A program made the position numbers and the translations under genes. The notes below the pieces were generated by a model that ran no database searches, was not told where the DNA came from, and saw only the letters and a list, made by a program, of their open reading frames with translations. This document shows, piece after piece, positions 1-9,204 of a stretch of DNA of 64,000 bases (within the stretch, counting starts at the first letter, position 1; each line of letters starts with the position of its first letter). The stretch lies in assembly GCF_026342435.1 (NCBI RefSeq), contig NZ_JAPEMT010000001.1, forward strand, positions 3,151,133 through 3,215,132, read 5' to 3'. Source of the stretch: Streptomyces sp. NBC_00237. Its GTDB lineage: Bacteria > Actinomycetota > Actinomycetes > Streptomycetales > Streptomycetaceae.

Positions 1-74
1 GCCCCCCAGTACAGGGAGGGAGCCGGGGCGAAGTGTGGGGCGTGGTCCGGGTCAGCGGGCCCTCGGCGGCTGCC

Positions 75-2444
75 TCAGCAGGCGCCCAGGTCCTGCCACA
101 CGCCCCATTCGCCGGTGGTGCCGGGCTCCGCGCCCTGCGTCCACCACTTGGCCTTCCACTGGCGGCCCTTGTGCGACACGGTCGCCCCGCCGCTGTACGG
201 GGTGTCCGCGACGTACGCGGGCGCGGTGCACGCGCCCGGGGTGGGGGTCGGTGTCGGCGTCGGCCCGGGGCCGCCCGTACCCGGCTCGACGGTCTCCGTG
301 CCGCGTGCCAGGTCCCCGGCGAGCGCGTACGAGGTGCCGCCGATGTTCACCGTCCAGTTCCACGGGGTGGAGACCGGCAGGTAGTAGTTGAAGGAGAGGT
401 CCACCGAGGCGCCGGGGGCCAGCGACTGCCACGCCGGGAGCTTCAGCGAAGCCCGGTGGAAGTCGCCCTTCAGACCGCCGACGTTGCTGCCGGTGTGGTC
501 GCTGCTGATCACCTTGGTGCCGAAGCCCGACTGGTCGGACGCGTTGTTCGGAGCCGCCGTCGCGTAGTCGAACTGGAACTCCGTACCGCCGGGCAGTGCC
601 GTCTTCGTGTTGTTGGTGATCTTCAGCTTCGGCGTGATCGGGTAGTTGGAGTCGCCCAGCTTGAAGTCGCCGAACTCCACGCCGATGTTCACGGCCTTCT
701 TCGGCAGCGCCTTGTTCGACACGGCCGCGCCGTACGGCTTCGCCGCCTTGAACTTGTCGTACATCAGCGAGGTCAGCGTGGAGCCCGTCTCGTACTGGCC
801 CTTGGCCGCGTTCCAGCCGTAGTCGCCCGCCAGCTCCCAGATCATCGTGCCGCCGATGCCCCGGTCCACCACGTAGTCGGCCTTGGCGCCGATGGACTGG
901 TCGTCCTCGGTCGACAGGAAGACCTTCTTCTCGGCGTTCCACAGCCACGGCGCGACCAGCGAGGCGTCGTACTTGCGGACGTAGGTGCCGGTCAGCTTGG
1001 TGCCGGTGGGGAAGCCGTACTTCCCGACGTAGTCGCCGACGATCCCCTTCTCCAGGTTCTTCGCGTGCCACATCGGGTTGGAGCCCGCCGGGGACTCCTT
1101 GCCGTTGTCGTCCTTGTCGTGCCACAGGTTGTCGATGCCGACCGCGCCGTCGCCGCACTTGGTCAGACCGGACCCGGCCGGGCAGGTGGTGGCCGCGGCC
1201 TTGCCCCACAGTCCGTCGGTGCCGCCCTGCACGTTCTTGTGGCCGCGCGTGTAGTAAGGCAGGCCCACGTTGATGCGTCCCGACGGCATCGAGCCGCGGA
1301 AGTAGTGGTACGCCCAGTCCGTGTTCAGGTAGCCGATGCCGCCGTACTGCGCGCTGCCGTAGACGTTGGCGGCGGCCAGCTCGCCGTCCTTGCCGTTGTC
1401 GAAGAGCGCGGCGTTCGGGCCGACGTGCTCGTTCCAGGCGCCGTGCAGGTCGTACGACATGATGTTGACGTAGTCCAGGTACTTCTGGACCTGGAAGGTC
1501 TCCATGCCGCGCAGCAGGTAGCCGGAGGAGGGGGCGGCGACGGTGAGCAGGTAGTGCTTGCCGTCGGCGGCGCCCGCACGGTCCAGCTTCTCGCGCAGGG
1601 TCTTCATCAGGACCGCGTAGCCCTTGACGAGACCGGCGCGGCGGGCGTTGGAGAGGGACCAGTCGAGCGGGTTGCCCGCGTCCTTCATCGTGGTCGGGTA
1701 CTCGTAGTCGATGTCGACGCCGTTGAACCCGTACTTCTTGATGAAGTCGACGGTCGAGGCGGCGAAGGTGTCGATGCCCGCCTGGTTGACCGAGCCGTCG
1801 GCGTTGGTGGCCATGGAGTAGAAGCCACCGGAGTTCACGCGCTTGCCGTCGTCGCCGAAGTAGCCGCCGGTCTCGGCCCAGCCGCCCACCGAGACCAGGG
1901 TCTTGACGTTCGGGTGCTGCTTCTTGAACTTCGTCAGCTGGTTGAAGTGGCCCTTGTACGGGAGCGCGGGGTCCATCTCCGCGCCCGCCACGCCCGGCCA
2001 GGTCATGCCGGTGGCGGCGTTCTTCTCGCCGTCCGTGCCGACCGAGATCTTGTTGTCGCCGCCGATGTGCGCGAAGGCGTAGTTGAGGTGGGTGACCTTG
2101 TCCCAGGGGATGTCGGACGCCAGGTAGGAGGGCAGACCGTCCTTGCCGGTCCGCCAGCCGGTGAAGTAGCCGATGATCCGGCGCTGGTGGTCGGCGCCCA
2201 TCTTCTCGCGGCCCTCGGTGTCGTAGACCGAGCAGTACGGGACGTCCACGCCCGGTGTCTTGTAGAGCCCGTCCGGTCGACAGGACTCGTTGTCCACGGC
2301 GGCGGGGGCGTCCGCCGGGGCGGCGGTGGCGGAGAGGGTGCCGACGAGGAGCGCGGCGAGAGCGGTGGCCGCGGTTCCGGCGGCGAGGAGGGAAGCCCGG
2401 GTGCCCGATGAACGGGTACGCGTGGGTCTTGTGGGGGACAGCAC
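75..2444 (-). CDS. Secreted GH18 chitinase with two C-terminal carbohydrate-binding regions
   Basis: Extracellular endo-acting chitinase of 789 residues that hydrolyses chitin to chito-oligosaccharides. Residues 1-42 form a signal peptide with an Arg-rich n-region and a long Ala/Leu core ending in ATAAPA. The GH18 barrel spans about 85-560, with the substrate-binding SVGGW at 185-189 and the catalytic DGxDxDxE signature read as [10 protein letters not shown] (catalytic Glu248). A beta-rich domain follows (about 575-715), then a Pro-Thr linker, then a C-terminal CBM5/12-type domain (about 735-789) with the aromatic motif AKWW. The GTG start is fixed by AGGAGG seven bases upstream. It is divergent from the riboflavin operon and preceded by a chitin-type promoter. 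Catalytic class is certain; the exact chitinase paralogue is not. Confidence 0.95.
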   Translation of the reverse strand: MLSPTRPTRTRSSGTRASLLAAGTAATALAALLVGTLSATAAPADAPAAVDNESCRPDGLYKTPGVDVPYCSVYDTEGREKMGADHQRRIIGYFTGWRTGKDGLPSYLASDIPWDKVTHLNYAFAHIGGDNKISVGTDGEKNAATGMTWPGVAGAEMDPALPYKGHFNQLTKFKKQHPNVKTLVSVGGWAETGGYFGDDGKRVNSGGFYSMATNADGSVNQAGIDTFAASTVDFIKKYGFNGVDIDYEYPTTMKDAGNPLDWSLSNARRAGLVKGYAVLMKTLREKLDRAGAADGKHYLLTVAAPSSGYLLRGMETFQVQKYLDYVNIMSYDLHGAWNEHVGPNAALFDNGKDGELAAANVYGSAQYGGIGYLNTDWAYHYFRGSMPSGRINVGLPYYTRGHKNVQGGTDGLWGKAAATTCPAGSGLTKCGDGAVGIDNLWHDKDDNGKESPAGSNPMWHAKNLEKGIVGDYVGKYGFPTGTKLTGTYVRKYDASLVAPWLWNAEKKVFLSTEDDQSIGAKADYVVDRGIGGTMIWELAGDYGWNAAKGQYETGSTLTSLMYDKFKAAKPYGAAVSNKALPKKAVNIGVEFGDFKLGDSNYPITPKLKITNNTKTALPGGTEFQFDYATAAPNNASDQSGFGTKVISSDHTGSNVGGLKGDFHRASLKLPAWQSLAPGASVDLSFNYYLPVSTPWNWTVNIGGTSYALAGDLARGTETVEPGTGGPGPTPTPTPTPGACTAPAYVADTPYSGGATVSHKGRQWKAKWWTQGAEPGTTGEWGVWQDLGAC

Positions 2445-2557
2445 GTCAGGTCCTCCTGGGGAGGCTCGGCGTCACACGGCGACGGTACGGGGATGGTCCG
2501 TGATGCGTGCCCGGGGTGTGCGCACACCGGCGGGCTGTCTCCTGGGAGGTGACGCAG

Positions 2558-2599
2558 ACGTTAAAAGGACTAGACCAAGGCGTCAATAGGTCTGGACCA
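2558..2599 (-). promoter_or_regulatory. Chitinase promoter with paired 12-bp direct repeats (DasR-type sites)
   Basis: Read on the minus strand there is TTGACG (2581-2586), a 17-base spacer and TAACGT (2558-2563). Two 12-mers, TGGTCCAGACCT (2588-2599) and TGGTCTAGTCCT (2566-2577), lie exactly 22 bases apart, one just upstream of the -35 box and one in the spacer. They match the direct repeats known from Streptomyces chitinase promoters and resemble the DasR consensus TGGTCTAGACCA. This implies repression by DasR, relieved when aminosugar phosphates accumulate. The repeats are plainly visible; the regulator is inferred from family knowledge. Confidence 0.8.
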
Positions 2600-2726
2600 G
2601 TTAAAGGCCGACCCGTCCCCACGTGCGCCGAATGTGACCCCGCCCACACCGCTGTGAGTCAGCCCACAGGCAACTCCTGGTATGGCCGCCGATCAGTCGT
2701 GGCACACTGGCCCTGTACCAGCAGCA

Positions 2727-2853
2727 GCGCACTCCGGGGTCGGTGTAATTCCGAACCGGCGGTTATAGTCCGCGACCCGGTCACCTCCAGTGACCGGTTG
2801 ACCAGGTGTAATTCCTGGACCGACGGTGAAAGTCCGGATGGGAGGCAGTGCGC
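2727..2853 (+). promoter_or_regulatory. FMN riboswitch (RFN element)
   Basis: The conserved RFN blocks are present in order: GGTGTAATTCCGAACCGGCGG, with the shared strings split over 2739-2762, TAGTCCGCGACCCG near 2766-2779, a variable hairpin, AGGTGTAATTCCTGGACC around 2802-2820, then GGTGAAAGTCCGGATGGGAG around 2825-2843. The closing P1 helix is GCGCACT (2727-2733) with AGTGCGC (2847-2853). It senses flavin mononucleotide and should switch off the downstream riboflavin operon when FMN is plentiful. A further 180 bases separate the aptamer from the ribD start. I see small GC hairpins there (for example 2883-2895 and 2903-2919) but no classic terminator with a U-run, so control may act on translation or through Rho. 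Confidence 0.95.
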
Positions 2854-3033
2854 GGCGGGCCGTCACAGGTCTTTTCGGTACGCCGCCGTCGGCGGGTTCG
2901 GACCCGGTTTTCTCCCGGGCGGAGCCCTCTCTTCCGGCTCGGCGTGGCCGTTGTCGTACCCCGTGACGCACCCGTTTTCTCTGTCGACATCGACAGGCCC
3001 CGGAGTCCGTGCCCGAAGAGGCAGGAGGACCCG

Positions 3034-4143
3034 GTGGCAACCGCCGCAGCCGAGCAGCCCGGTCACAGCGACCGGACCGGCGAGAAGGCCATGCGCCGAG
3101 CGATCGCGCTCGCCGCCCGCGCCCTCGGCGCCACCAGCCCCAATCCCGTCGTCGGATGCGTCATCACCGACGCCTCGGGCACCCCCGTCGGCGAGGGCTA
3201 CCACCAGCGTGCGGGAGGCCCGCACGCCGAGGTGCACGCCCTCCGCGACGCGGGCCGGGCGGCCCGTGGCGGCACCGCCTACGTCACCCTGGAGCCCTGC
3301 AACCACACCGGCCGCACCGGTCCCTGCGCGCAGGCCCTCATCGACGCCGGGATCGCCCGCGTCGTCTACGCGGTCGGCGACCCGAACCCGCAGGCCACCG
3401 GTGGAGCTGACACCCTGCGCGCCGCCGGTCTCCAGGTCGAGCAGGGCCTCCTCGAAGCGGAGGCCGCCGCCGGGAACACCGCCTGGCTCACCTCCGTACG
3501 CCTGCGTCGTCCGTACGTCCTGTGGAAGTACGCCGCCACCCTCGACGGGCGCATCGCCGCCGCCGACGGCACCAGCCGCTGGATCTCCGGTGCCGAGTCC
3601 CGCGCCGACGTGCACCGCCTGCGCGCCGAGGCCGACGCGGTCGTCGTCGGCTCCGGAACGCTGCACGCCGACGACCCGCACCTCGCCGTCCGGGGCATCG
3701 ACGGCGCGGTCCAGCCGCTGCGCGTCGTCCTCGACACGAACGCCACGATCACCCCGGGCGCCCGCGTCCTCGACGACGCCGCGCCCACCCTGATCGCGGT
3801 CGCCGAGGACGCGAAGACCGACCTCCCCGACGTCGTACGGCTGCCCCGCACGGGGACAGGACTCGACGTGAAGGCCCTGCTCAGCGAGTTGTACGAGCGA
3901 GGAGCGCGGTCCGTGCTCCTCGAAGGCGGACCCACCCTCGCGGGCGCGTTCGTCGCCGCCGGAGCCGTAGACAAGGTCGTCGGCTACCTCGCCCCCGTAC
4001 TCCTCGGCGCGGGCCCCGCCGCCCTCGCCGACGCAGGAATCACCACGATCGCGGACGCGTTGCGCCTCCAGGTGACCGACACGGTCCGCATCGGCCCCGA
4101 CCTCCGCATCACCGCCGTCCCCACTGCTTCTAAGGAGCGCTGA
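3034..4143 (+). CDS. ribD: Bifunctional riboflavin biosynthesis deaminase/reductase RibD
   Basis: Carries out two consecutive steps of riboflavin synthesis: deamination of the pyrimidine product of GTP cyclohydrolase II and NADPH-dependent reduction of its ribosyl side chain. The N-terminal cytidine-deaminase-like domain has the zinc and catalytic residues HAE at 64-66 and the paired cysteines of PCNHTGRTGPC (Cys89, Cys98). The reductase domain starts near residue 155. The reading frame is open far upstream through the riboswitch leader. I choose the GTG at 3034 because GGAGGA lies just before it and the deaminase fold then begins about 20 residues in (369 aa, normal length). It is the first gene of the riboswitch-controlled operon, with a two-base gap to ribE. 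Confidence 0.95.
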   Translation: MATAAAEQPGHSDRTGEKAMRRAIALAARALGATSPNPVVGCVITDASGTPVGEGYHQRAGGPHAEVHALRDAGRAARGGTAYVTLEPCNHTGRTGPCAQALIDAGIARVVYAVGDPNPQATGGADTLRAAGLQVEQGLLEAEAAAGNTAWLTSVRLRRPYVLWKYAATLDGRIAAADGTSRWISGAESRADVHRLRAEADAVVVGSGTLHADDPHLAVRGIDGAVQPLRVVLDTNATITPGARVLDDAAPTLIAVAEDAKTDLPDVVRLPRTGTGLDVKALLSELYERGARSVLLEGGPTLAGAFVAAGAVDKVVGYLAPVLLGAGPAALADAGITTIADALRLQVTDTVRIGPDLRITAVPTASKER

Positions 4144-4145
4144 GC

Positions 4146-4760
4146 GTGTTCACCGGAATCGTCGAAGAACTGGGTGAGATCACCGCCGTCGAGAACCTCG
4201 GCGACTCCTCCCGCTTCCGCCTGCGCGGCCCCCTGGTCACCGAGGACGCGAAACACGGCGACTCCATCGCCGTCAACGGCGTCTGCCTCACCGTCGTCGA
4301 CACCGCCGACGGCGAGTTCACCGCCGACGTCATGGCCGAGACCCTCAACCGCTCCAGCCTCGGCGCCCTCACCGTCGGCTCCCGCGTCAACCTGGAGCGC
4401 CCCATGGCGCTCGGCGGACGCCTCGGCGGCCACCTCGTCCAGGGCCACGTCGACGGCACCGGCACCATCGTCGACCGCGAGCCCTCCGAGCACTGGGAGA
4501 TCGTCAAGGTCGCCCTCCCGGACGGGCTCGCCCGGTACGTCGTGGAGAAGGGCTCCATCACGGTCGACGGCGTCAGCCTCACCGTGGTCGACGCGGGCGA
4601 CGACTACTTCACCATCAGCCTCATCCCCACCACCCTCGCGCTGACCACGCTCGGCATCAAGCAGGCCGGAGACCCGGTCAACCTCGAAGTGGACGTCCTC
4701 GCCAAGTACGTCGAGCGGCTGCTCGGCACCCGAACCACCTCCAAGGAGACCGTGAAGTGA
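4146..4760 (+). CDS. ribE: Riboflavin synthase alpha subunit
   Basis: Dismutates two molecules of 6,7-dimethyl-8-ribityllumazine to riboflavin and the pyrimidine precursor, the last step of the pathway. The 204 residues contain the two tandem lumazine-binding barrels typical of the family: the first begins [10 protein letters not shown] and the second begins at about residue 98 with [14 protein letters not shown]. The GTG start follows AAGGAGCGCTGAGC. It overlaps the next gene by four bases (GTGA-type junction at 4757-4760), so translation of the two is probably coupled. The same enzyme is called ribC in some actinobacterial papers. Confidence 0.95.
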   Translation: MFTGIVEELGEITAVENLGDSSRFRLRGPLVTEDAKHGDSIAVNGVCLTVVDTADGEFTADVMAETLNRSSLGALTVGSRVNLERPMALGGRLGGHLVQGHVDGTGTIVDREPSEHWEIVKVALPDGLARYVVEKGSITVDGVSLTVVDAGDDYFTISLIPTTLALTTLGIKQAGDPVNLEVDVLAKYVERLLGTRTTSKETVK

Positions 4761-5410
4761 GCGCCCTGTCCTGGCTCAACTCCGAAGCCTTCACGGCCTT
4801 CGGCCAGCACATCCTGTGGTCCGACATGATCGGCAACAGTGTCGGCCTGCTCGCCCTCGCGCTGGGCTGGCGGCGCTCCATATGGACCTGGCCCGCCCAG
4901 CTCGCCTCCGGCGTCATCCTCGTCGCCGCCTACGCGTCCGTGCACCTCAGCGGCGGTGTCGGCAAGCAGCTCCTGGTCATCGGCGTCGCCCTGTGGGGCT
5001 GGCGGCAGTGGCAGCGCGGCAAGCAGCAGGCGCAGGACGGGACGATCGCCGTCCGCTTCGCCACCTGGCGCGAGCGCGGCCTGCTGTTCGGCGGCGCGGC
5101 GCTGGGCACCCTCGCCGTCGGCGGCCTCTTCACGCTCTTCCCGACGCTGTCCTGGAGCCCGTGGGCCGACGCGTACATCTTCGTCGGCACCCTCGTCGCG
5201 ATGGTGGCCCAAGCCCGTGGCCTGGTCGAGTTCTGGTTCGCCTGGCTGCTCGTCGACCTCGTCGGCGTCCCGCTCGCCTTCACCAGCGGACTCGCCTTCT
5301 CCGGTTTCGTCTACGTCATCTACCTCGCCCTCGTCCTGTGGGGGATGCGGGACTGGTGGCTGCGCTCCCGCGCCGCCGCCGCGCCCGCACTGGAAGGAGC
5401 CACGGCATGA
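4757..5410 (+). CDS. ribM: PnuC-family riboflavin transporter RibM
   Basis: A 217-residue integral membrane protein with about seven hydrophobic segments and the PnuC-family look: an aromatic-rich start, TWPAQLAS near residues 42-49, VALWGWRQW near 80-88. PnuC proteins were first known as nicotinamide riboside carriers, but the homologue embedded in actinobacterial rib operons (RibM of Streptomyces davawensis and Corynebacterium) is a facilitator for riboflavin and its analogue roseoflavin. The position between ribE and ribBA, with four-base overlaps on both sides (4757-4760 and 5407-5410) and downstream of an FMN riboswitch, is the main reason for calling riboflavin as substrate here. Confidence 0.85.
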   Translation: MSALSWLNSEAFTAFGQHILWSDMIGNSVGLLALALGWRRSIWTWPAQLASGVILVAAYASVHLSGGVGKQLLVIGVALWGWRQWQRGKQQAQDGTIAVRFATWRERGLLFGGAALGTLAVGGLFTLFPTLSWSPWADAYIFVGTLVAMVAQARGLVEFWFAWLLVDLVGVPLAFTSGLAFSGFVYVIYLALVLWGMRDWWLRSRAAAAPALEGATA

Positions 5411-6753
5411 CCACCGCCCTGAAGCCCGCTCTGACGCCCGCCCCGTACGACAGCCGGGAGGCACTCATGGACCTCCACGAGGAATTCGCCCTCGACCCCG
5501 TCGAGCAGGCGATCCGTGACATCGGAGCCGGCCGCCCGATCGTCGTGGTCGACGACGAGGACCGCGAGAACGAGGGCGACCTGATCGTCGCCGCCGAGCT
5601 GATCACGCCCGAGATCGTCGCGTTCATGATGAGCGAGTGCCGCGGCCTGATCTGCGCCCCCATGGAGGGCCCGGAGCTGGAGCGCCTCGCCCTTCCCCAG
5701 ATGGTCGAGCACAACACCGAGTCGATGCGGACGGCCTTCACCGTCTCCGTCGACGCCTGTGCCGAGCACGGCGTGACCACCGGAATCTCCGCCTCCGACC
5801 GCGCCGCGACCCTCCGCCTGCTGGCCTCGGGCGACAGCATCCCCGGCGACTTCGTCCGCCCGGGACATATCTTCCCGCTGCGCGCCCGGCCCGGCGGCGT
5901 CCTGGTCCGCGACGGCCACACCGAGGCCGCCGTGGACCTGGCCCGTCTCGCCGGACTGCGCCCCGCCGGAGCCATCGTGGAGATCGCCGACGAGAACGGC
6001 GTGATGCTCCGCCTCCCCGAGCTGATCCCCTTCGCCCGCAAGCACGGCCTGACGATCATCTCCATCGAGGACCTGATCGCATACCGCCGCGCCACCGAGG
6101 CCCCCGCCCCCGCCGAGGCCCCCGCCCCCGTCGTCCTGCGCGAGGCCGAGGTCCACCTCCCGACCTCCGCCGGCGAGTTCACCGCGTACGGCTACCGCGC
6201 CCCCGACGGCGTCGAGCACGTCGCCCTCGTCCACGGCGAGATCGGCGACGGCGAGGACGTCCTGGTCCGGCTCCACTCCGAGTGTCTGACCGGCGACATC
6301 TTCCACTCGCTGCGCTGCGACTGCGGCCCCCAGCTCGACGCCTCGCTGCGCAAGGTCACCGAGGCCGGGCGGGGCGTCGTCGTCTACCTCCGCGGCCACG
6401 AGGGCCGAGGCATCGGACTGCTGTCCAAGCTCCGTGCGTACGAACTCCAGGAGCGCGGCGTCGACACCCTCGACGCCAACCTCGAACTCGGCCTGCCCGC
6501 CGACGCCCGCGACTACGCGGCGGGCGCGCAGATCCTCGCCGACCTCGGCGTGCGCAGCCTGCGTCTGATGACGAACAACCCGGACAAGATCACCGCGCTG
6601 GTACGCAACGGACTCACCGTGAGCGCGCGCGAAGCGATGCCCGTCACGGCGGGCGAGCACAACCTGCGCTACCTGCGCACCAAGCGGGACCGCATGGGCC
6701 ACGACCTGCCCTGGCTGGACGGCGCGGCCGCCCCCACCTGCGGCAACCAGTAA
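5407..6753 (+). CDS. ribBA: Bifunctional DHBP synthase / GTP cyclohydrolase II
   Basis: Makes both precursors of riboflavin. The N-terminal domain (about 30-235) is 3,4-dihydroxy-2-butanone-4-phosphate synthase, with [12 protein letters not shown] and the substrate loop near GHIFPLRA. The C-terminal domain (about 245-440) is GTP cyclohydrolase II, with zinc cysteines in [17 protein letters not shown] and the catalytic [16 protein letters not shown] region. A low-complexity Pro-Ala linker joins them. I use the ATG at 5407, which overlaps the ribM stop by four bases. An in-frame ATG at 5467 has a better spaced GGGAGG and could be an additional or true start, trimming 20 residues that lie outside the fold. 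Confidence 0.95.
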   Translation: MTTALKPALTPAPYDSREALMDLHEEFALDPVEQAIRDIGAGRPIVVVDDEDRENEGDLIVAAELITPEIVAFMMSECRGLICAPMEGPELERLALPQMVEHNTESMRTAFTVSVDACAEHGVTTGISASDRAATLRLLASGDSIPGDFVRPGHIFPLRARPGGVLVRDGHTEAAVDLARLAGLRPAGAIVEIADENGVMLRLPELIPFARKHGLTIISIEDLIAYRRATEAPAPAEAPAPVVLREAEVHLPTSAGEFTAYGYRAPDGVEHVALVHGEIGDGEDVLVRLHSECLTGDIFHSLRCDCGPQLDASLRKVTEAGRGVVVYLRGHEGRGIGLLSKLRAYELQERGVDTLDANLELGLPADARDYAAGAQILADLGVRSLRLMTNNPDKITALVRNGLTVSAREAMPVTAGEHNLRYLRTKRDRMGHDLPWLDGAAAPTCGNQ

Positions 6754-6789
6754 CCCCACTCAAGAAGCACTCAAGAAGAGAGAAACAGC

Positions 6790-7275
6790 GTGAGCGGCAA
6801 GGGTGCACCCGAACTGAGCGTCAAGAACTGCAACGACCTGCGGGTGGCGGTGATCGCGGCCCAGTGGCACGAGAAGATCATGGACGGCCTCGTCGACGGC
6901 GCCCTGCGCGCCCTGCACGAGCTGGGCATCGACGAGCCCACCCTGCTCCGGGTCCCCGGCAGCTTCGAACTCCCCGTCGTCGCCAAGGTCCTCGCAGGCC
7001 GGGGCTACGACGCGATCGTCGCCCTCGGCGTCGTCATCCGAGGCGGCACTCCCCACTTCGAGTACGTGTGCCAGGGCGTCACCCACGGCCTCACCCAGGT
7101 CTCCGTCGACACCGGCGTCCCGATCGGCTTCGGCGTGCTGACCTGCGACACCGAGGAGCAGGCCCTCGACCGCGCCGGGCTCCTCGGCTCCACCGAGGAC
7201 AAGGGCCACGAGGCCGTCACCGCCGCCGTCGCCACCGCCACCACGCTGCGCACGGTCGCCGAACCCTGGCGCTGA
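6790..7275 (+). CDS. ribH: 6,7-dimethyl-8-ribityllumazine synthase (riboflavin synthase beta)
   Basis: Condenses the pyrimidine intermediate with 3,4-dihydroxybutanone 4-phosphate to give the lumazine used by RibE. The 161 residues are the usual length and include the family landmarks [22 protein letters not shown], the phosphate-binding [15 protein letters not shown] and the [15 protein letters not shown] region. Members of the family assemble into pentamers or 60-subunit capsids. The GTG start at 6790 follows AGAGAGA. It closes the riboflavin set, 36 bases after ribBA. Confidence 0.95.
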   Translation: MSGKGAPELSVKNCNDLRVAVIAAQWHEKIMDGLVDGALRALHELGIDEPTLLRVPGSFELPVVAKVLAGRGYDAIVALGVVIRGGTPHFEYVCQGVTHGLTQVSVDTGVPIGFGVLTCDTEEQALDRAGLLGSTEDKGHEAVTAAVATATTLRTVAEPWR

Positions 7276-7310
7276 GTGCCTCAGACGGACCCCGTACTCT
7301 AAGGACCATC

Positions 7311-7583
7311 ATGGCCAACAAGACTTTCGAAGAGCTCTTCACCGAGCTCCAGCAGAAGGCCGCCAACGGCGACCCCACCACCTCCCGCACCGCCGAGCTG
7401 GTGGACAAGGGCGTCCATGCCATCGGCAAGAAGGTCGTCGAGGAGGCCGCCGAAGTCTGGATGGCCGCCGAGTACGAGGGCAAGGAAGCCGCCGCCGAGG
7501 AGATCTCGCAGCTGCTCTATCACGTCCAGGTGATGATGGTCGCGCGCGGGATCTCGCTCGACGACGTCTACGCCCACCTCTGA
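7311..7583 (+). CDS. hisE: Phosphoribosyl-ATP pyrophosphatase HisE
   Basis: Second step of histidine synthesis: removes pyrophosphate from N1-(5-phosphoribosyl)-ATP. The short all-helical protein (90 residues) shows the MazG-like metal-binding pattern in [14 protein letters not shown] and [14 protein letters not shown]. The frame is open far upstream inside ribBA and ribH, but the ATG at 7311, ten bases after a TACTCT box that could be a -10 element, gives the standard family length. It is followed 53 bases later by hisG, so the two first steps of histidine synthesis form a pair here, away from the main his cluster. Confidence 0.93.
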   Translation: MANKTFEELFTELQQKAANGDPTTSRTAELVDKGVHAIGKKVVEEAAEVWMAAEYEGKEAAAEEISQLLYHVQVMMVARGISLDDVYAHL

Positions 7584-7636
7584 GCACACCTCTCTCCCCC
7601 TCTGCTGTCCCCTTCGCATCAAAGGAAGCTGACCTC

Positions 7637-8485
7637 ATGCTGCGCATCGCCATCCCGAACAAGGGCTCCCTCTCCGGACCTGCGTCGGCGATGCTCCATG
7701 AGGCCGGCTACCAGCAGCGCAAGGAGTCCAAGGAACTCGTCCTCGTCGACCCGGCCAACGAGGTGGAGTTCTTCTACCTCCGCCCCAAGGACATCGCGAT
7801 CTACGTCTCGGCCGGCCGCCTCGACATCGGCATCACCGGCGAGGACCTGCTGATCGACTCCGGGGCCGGCGCCGAGCCGATCCTCCCGCTCGGCTTCGCC
7901 CGCTCCACCTTCCGCTTCGCCGCCAAGCCGGGTACCGCCACCTCCCTGGAGGACCTGGCGGGCAAGACGATCGCCACCTCGTACGAGGGCATCGTCGCGA
8001 AGTTCCTCGCCGAGCGCGGCATCGAGGCGGCCGTGGTCCACCTGGACGGCGCCGTCGAGACCGCCATCGAGCTGGGCGTCGCCCAGGTCATCGCGGACGT
8101 CGTGGAGACCGGCACCTCGCTGCGCAACGCAGGGCTTGAGGTCTTCGGCGAGCCGATCATGACCTCCGAGGCCGTCGTCATCCGGCGCACCGGGGCCGAC
8201 GCGGACGACCCCAAGGTCCAGCAGTTCCTGCGCCGCCTCCAGGGCGTCCTGGTGGCCCGTTCGTACGTGATGATGGACTACGACTGCCGGGTCGAGCACC
8301 TGGAGAAGGCCGTCGCGCTGACCCCCGGTCTGGAGTCCCCGACGATCTCCCCCCTCCACCACGAGGGCTGGGTCGCGGTCCGCTCCATGGTCGCCGCCAA
8401 GGAGGCCCAGCGGATCATGGACGACCTCTACGAGCTGGGTGCGCGCGCCATCCTCACCACGGCCATCCACGCCTGCCGCCTCTGA
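7637..8485 (+). CDS. hisG: ATP phosphoribosyltransferase HisG (long form)
   Basis: Committed step of histidine synthesis, joining ATP and PRPP, and normally feedback-inhibited by histidine. At 282 residues it is the long form with a C-terminal ACT-like regulatory domain (about 210-282), so no HisZ partner is needed. Family motifs include MLRIAIPNKGSLSG at the start, DIGITGEDLL near 66, and the PRPP loop VIADVVETGTSLR around 153-165. The ATG at 7637 is preceded by AAAGGAAG. Confidence 0.95.
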   Translation: MLRIAIPNKGSLSGPASAMLHEAGYQQRKESKELVLVDPANEVEFFYLRPKDIAIYVSAGRLDIGITGEDLLIDSGAGAEPILPLGFARSTFRFAAKPGTATSLEDLAGKTIATSYEGIVAKFLAERGIEAAVVHLDGAVETAIELGVAQVIADVVETGTSLRNAGLEVFGEPIMTSEAVVIRRTGADADDPKVQQFLRRLQGVLVARSYVMMDYDCRVEHLEKAVALTPGLESPTISPLHHEGWVAVRSMVAAKEAQRIMDDLYELGARAILTTAIHACRL

Positions 8486-8527
8486 CCCGTCTGCCCTTTT
8501 CCTCCCGTACGAAGGATGCCGTCCGCC

Positions 8528-8974
8528 GTGTCGCAGCCCCAGCTTCCCGCCCTCCCGGTCACCTTCCGGCCGAACCGGACCAGGGCGGTGCTGCTGACCG
8601 TGGGCACCGCGATGTTCGTCGTGGTCTCGGCGGTCGGCTTCCTGCTGGAGGGGCTCGGCCCCGGCGAGCGGATCACCTTCGTGTTCACCGGTGCGCTGTT
8701 CTTCGGCGTACTGCTGCTGCTCAGCCGCCCCAAGGTGGTCGCGGACGAGGGCGGCGTCACCGTCGTGAACCTCACCACCAAGCGGCGGCTCGCCTGGGCG
8801 GAGATCCTCAAGGTCAATCTGCGCCCCGGTGACGCCTGGGTCTTCCTCGACCTGAGCGACGGCACCAGCCTGCCCGCGCTCGGCATCCAGCCGGGCGTCG
8901 CCAAGGAGAAGGCCATCCGTGACGCCCGCGCGCTGCGCGACCTCGTCGAGGCGCACGGCACGCACGAGAACTGA
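8528..8974 (+). CDS. PH-domain membrane protein
   Basis: A protein of about 148 residues with two hydrophobic helices near the N-terminus (roughly 20-40 and 50-66) followed by a small beta-rich domain (about 68-140) of the bacterial PH type: VVADEGGVTVVNLTTKRRLAWAEILKV then WVFLDLSDGTSLPALGI. Such proteins are common next to hisG in streptomycetes; no biochemical role is known to me. The GTG at 8528 is preferred because GAAGGA is eleven bases upstream. An in-frame ATG at 8516 would leave no room for a ribosome-binding site. Confidence 0.7.
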   Translation: MSQPQLPALPVTFRPNRTRAVLLTVGTAMFVVVSAVGFLLEGLGPGERITFVFTGALFFGVLLLLSRPKVVADEGGVTVVNLTTKRRLAWAEILKVNLRPGDAWVFLDLSDGTSLPALGIQPGVAKEKAIRDARALRDLVEAHGTHEN

Positions 8975-9050
8975 GCCTCCCCGCGCGCGGCCGGTCCCGC
9001 GCGTACGGCCTGGGCACCTGCCCATGCGGGGGCCTTGTTGACTACCCTGT

Positions 9051-9204
9051 GGGGTGGTGCGCCAAGTGCGTGCCACCCCGCCTCTCACGGTCCTCCGGGG
9101 CCTGCGGGGTCGCACCTTCGACCCGAGGAGTGACTCCCTCCAGCAATGGACGGATCGTCCGGTAGTACCTGCGCCGCCCCCTCTTCTTCCTGTGAGGCGG
9201 CGGC
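9051..9204 (+). promoter_or_regulatory. Structured 5' leader of the CBS-domain transporter operon
   Basis: Five local helices lie in a row before the ATG at 9205. An 11-bp stem pairs 9051-9061 with 9069-9079 (seven Watson-Crick pairs, two wobbles, two more pairs). A 6-bp stem is 9107-9112 with 9119-9124, a 4-bp stem 9127-9130 with 9134-9137, and a 5-bp stem 9148-9152 with 9156-9160. Finally CGCCGCC (9172-9178) is exactly complementary to GGCGGCG (9196-9202), which contains the Shine-Dalgarno region. This looks like a regulatory RNA whose last helix hides the start site. I could not match it to the M-box, Mn2+ or NiCo riboswitch consensus from memory. Confidence 0.5.

Noticed and set aside
33..2411. 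A plus-strand 792-codon frame across the chitinase
   Set aside because: The minus strand encodes an unmistakable GH18 enzyme with signal peptide and ribosome-binding site; the plus frame is its shadow.
2507..3793. Frames that read through the FMN riboswitch
   Set aside because: The RNA element explains the conservation there, and the ribD start at GTG 3034 has a proper ribosome-binding site.
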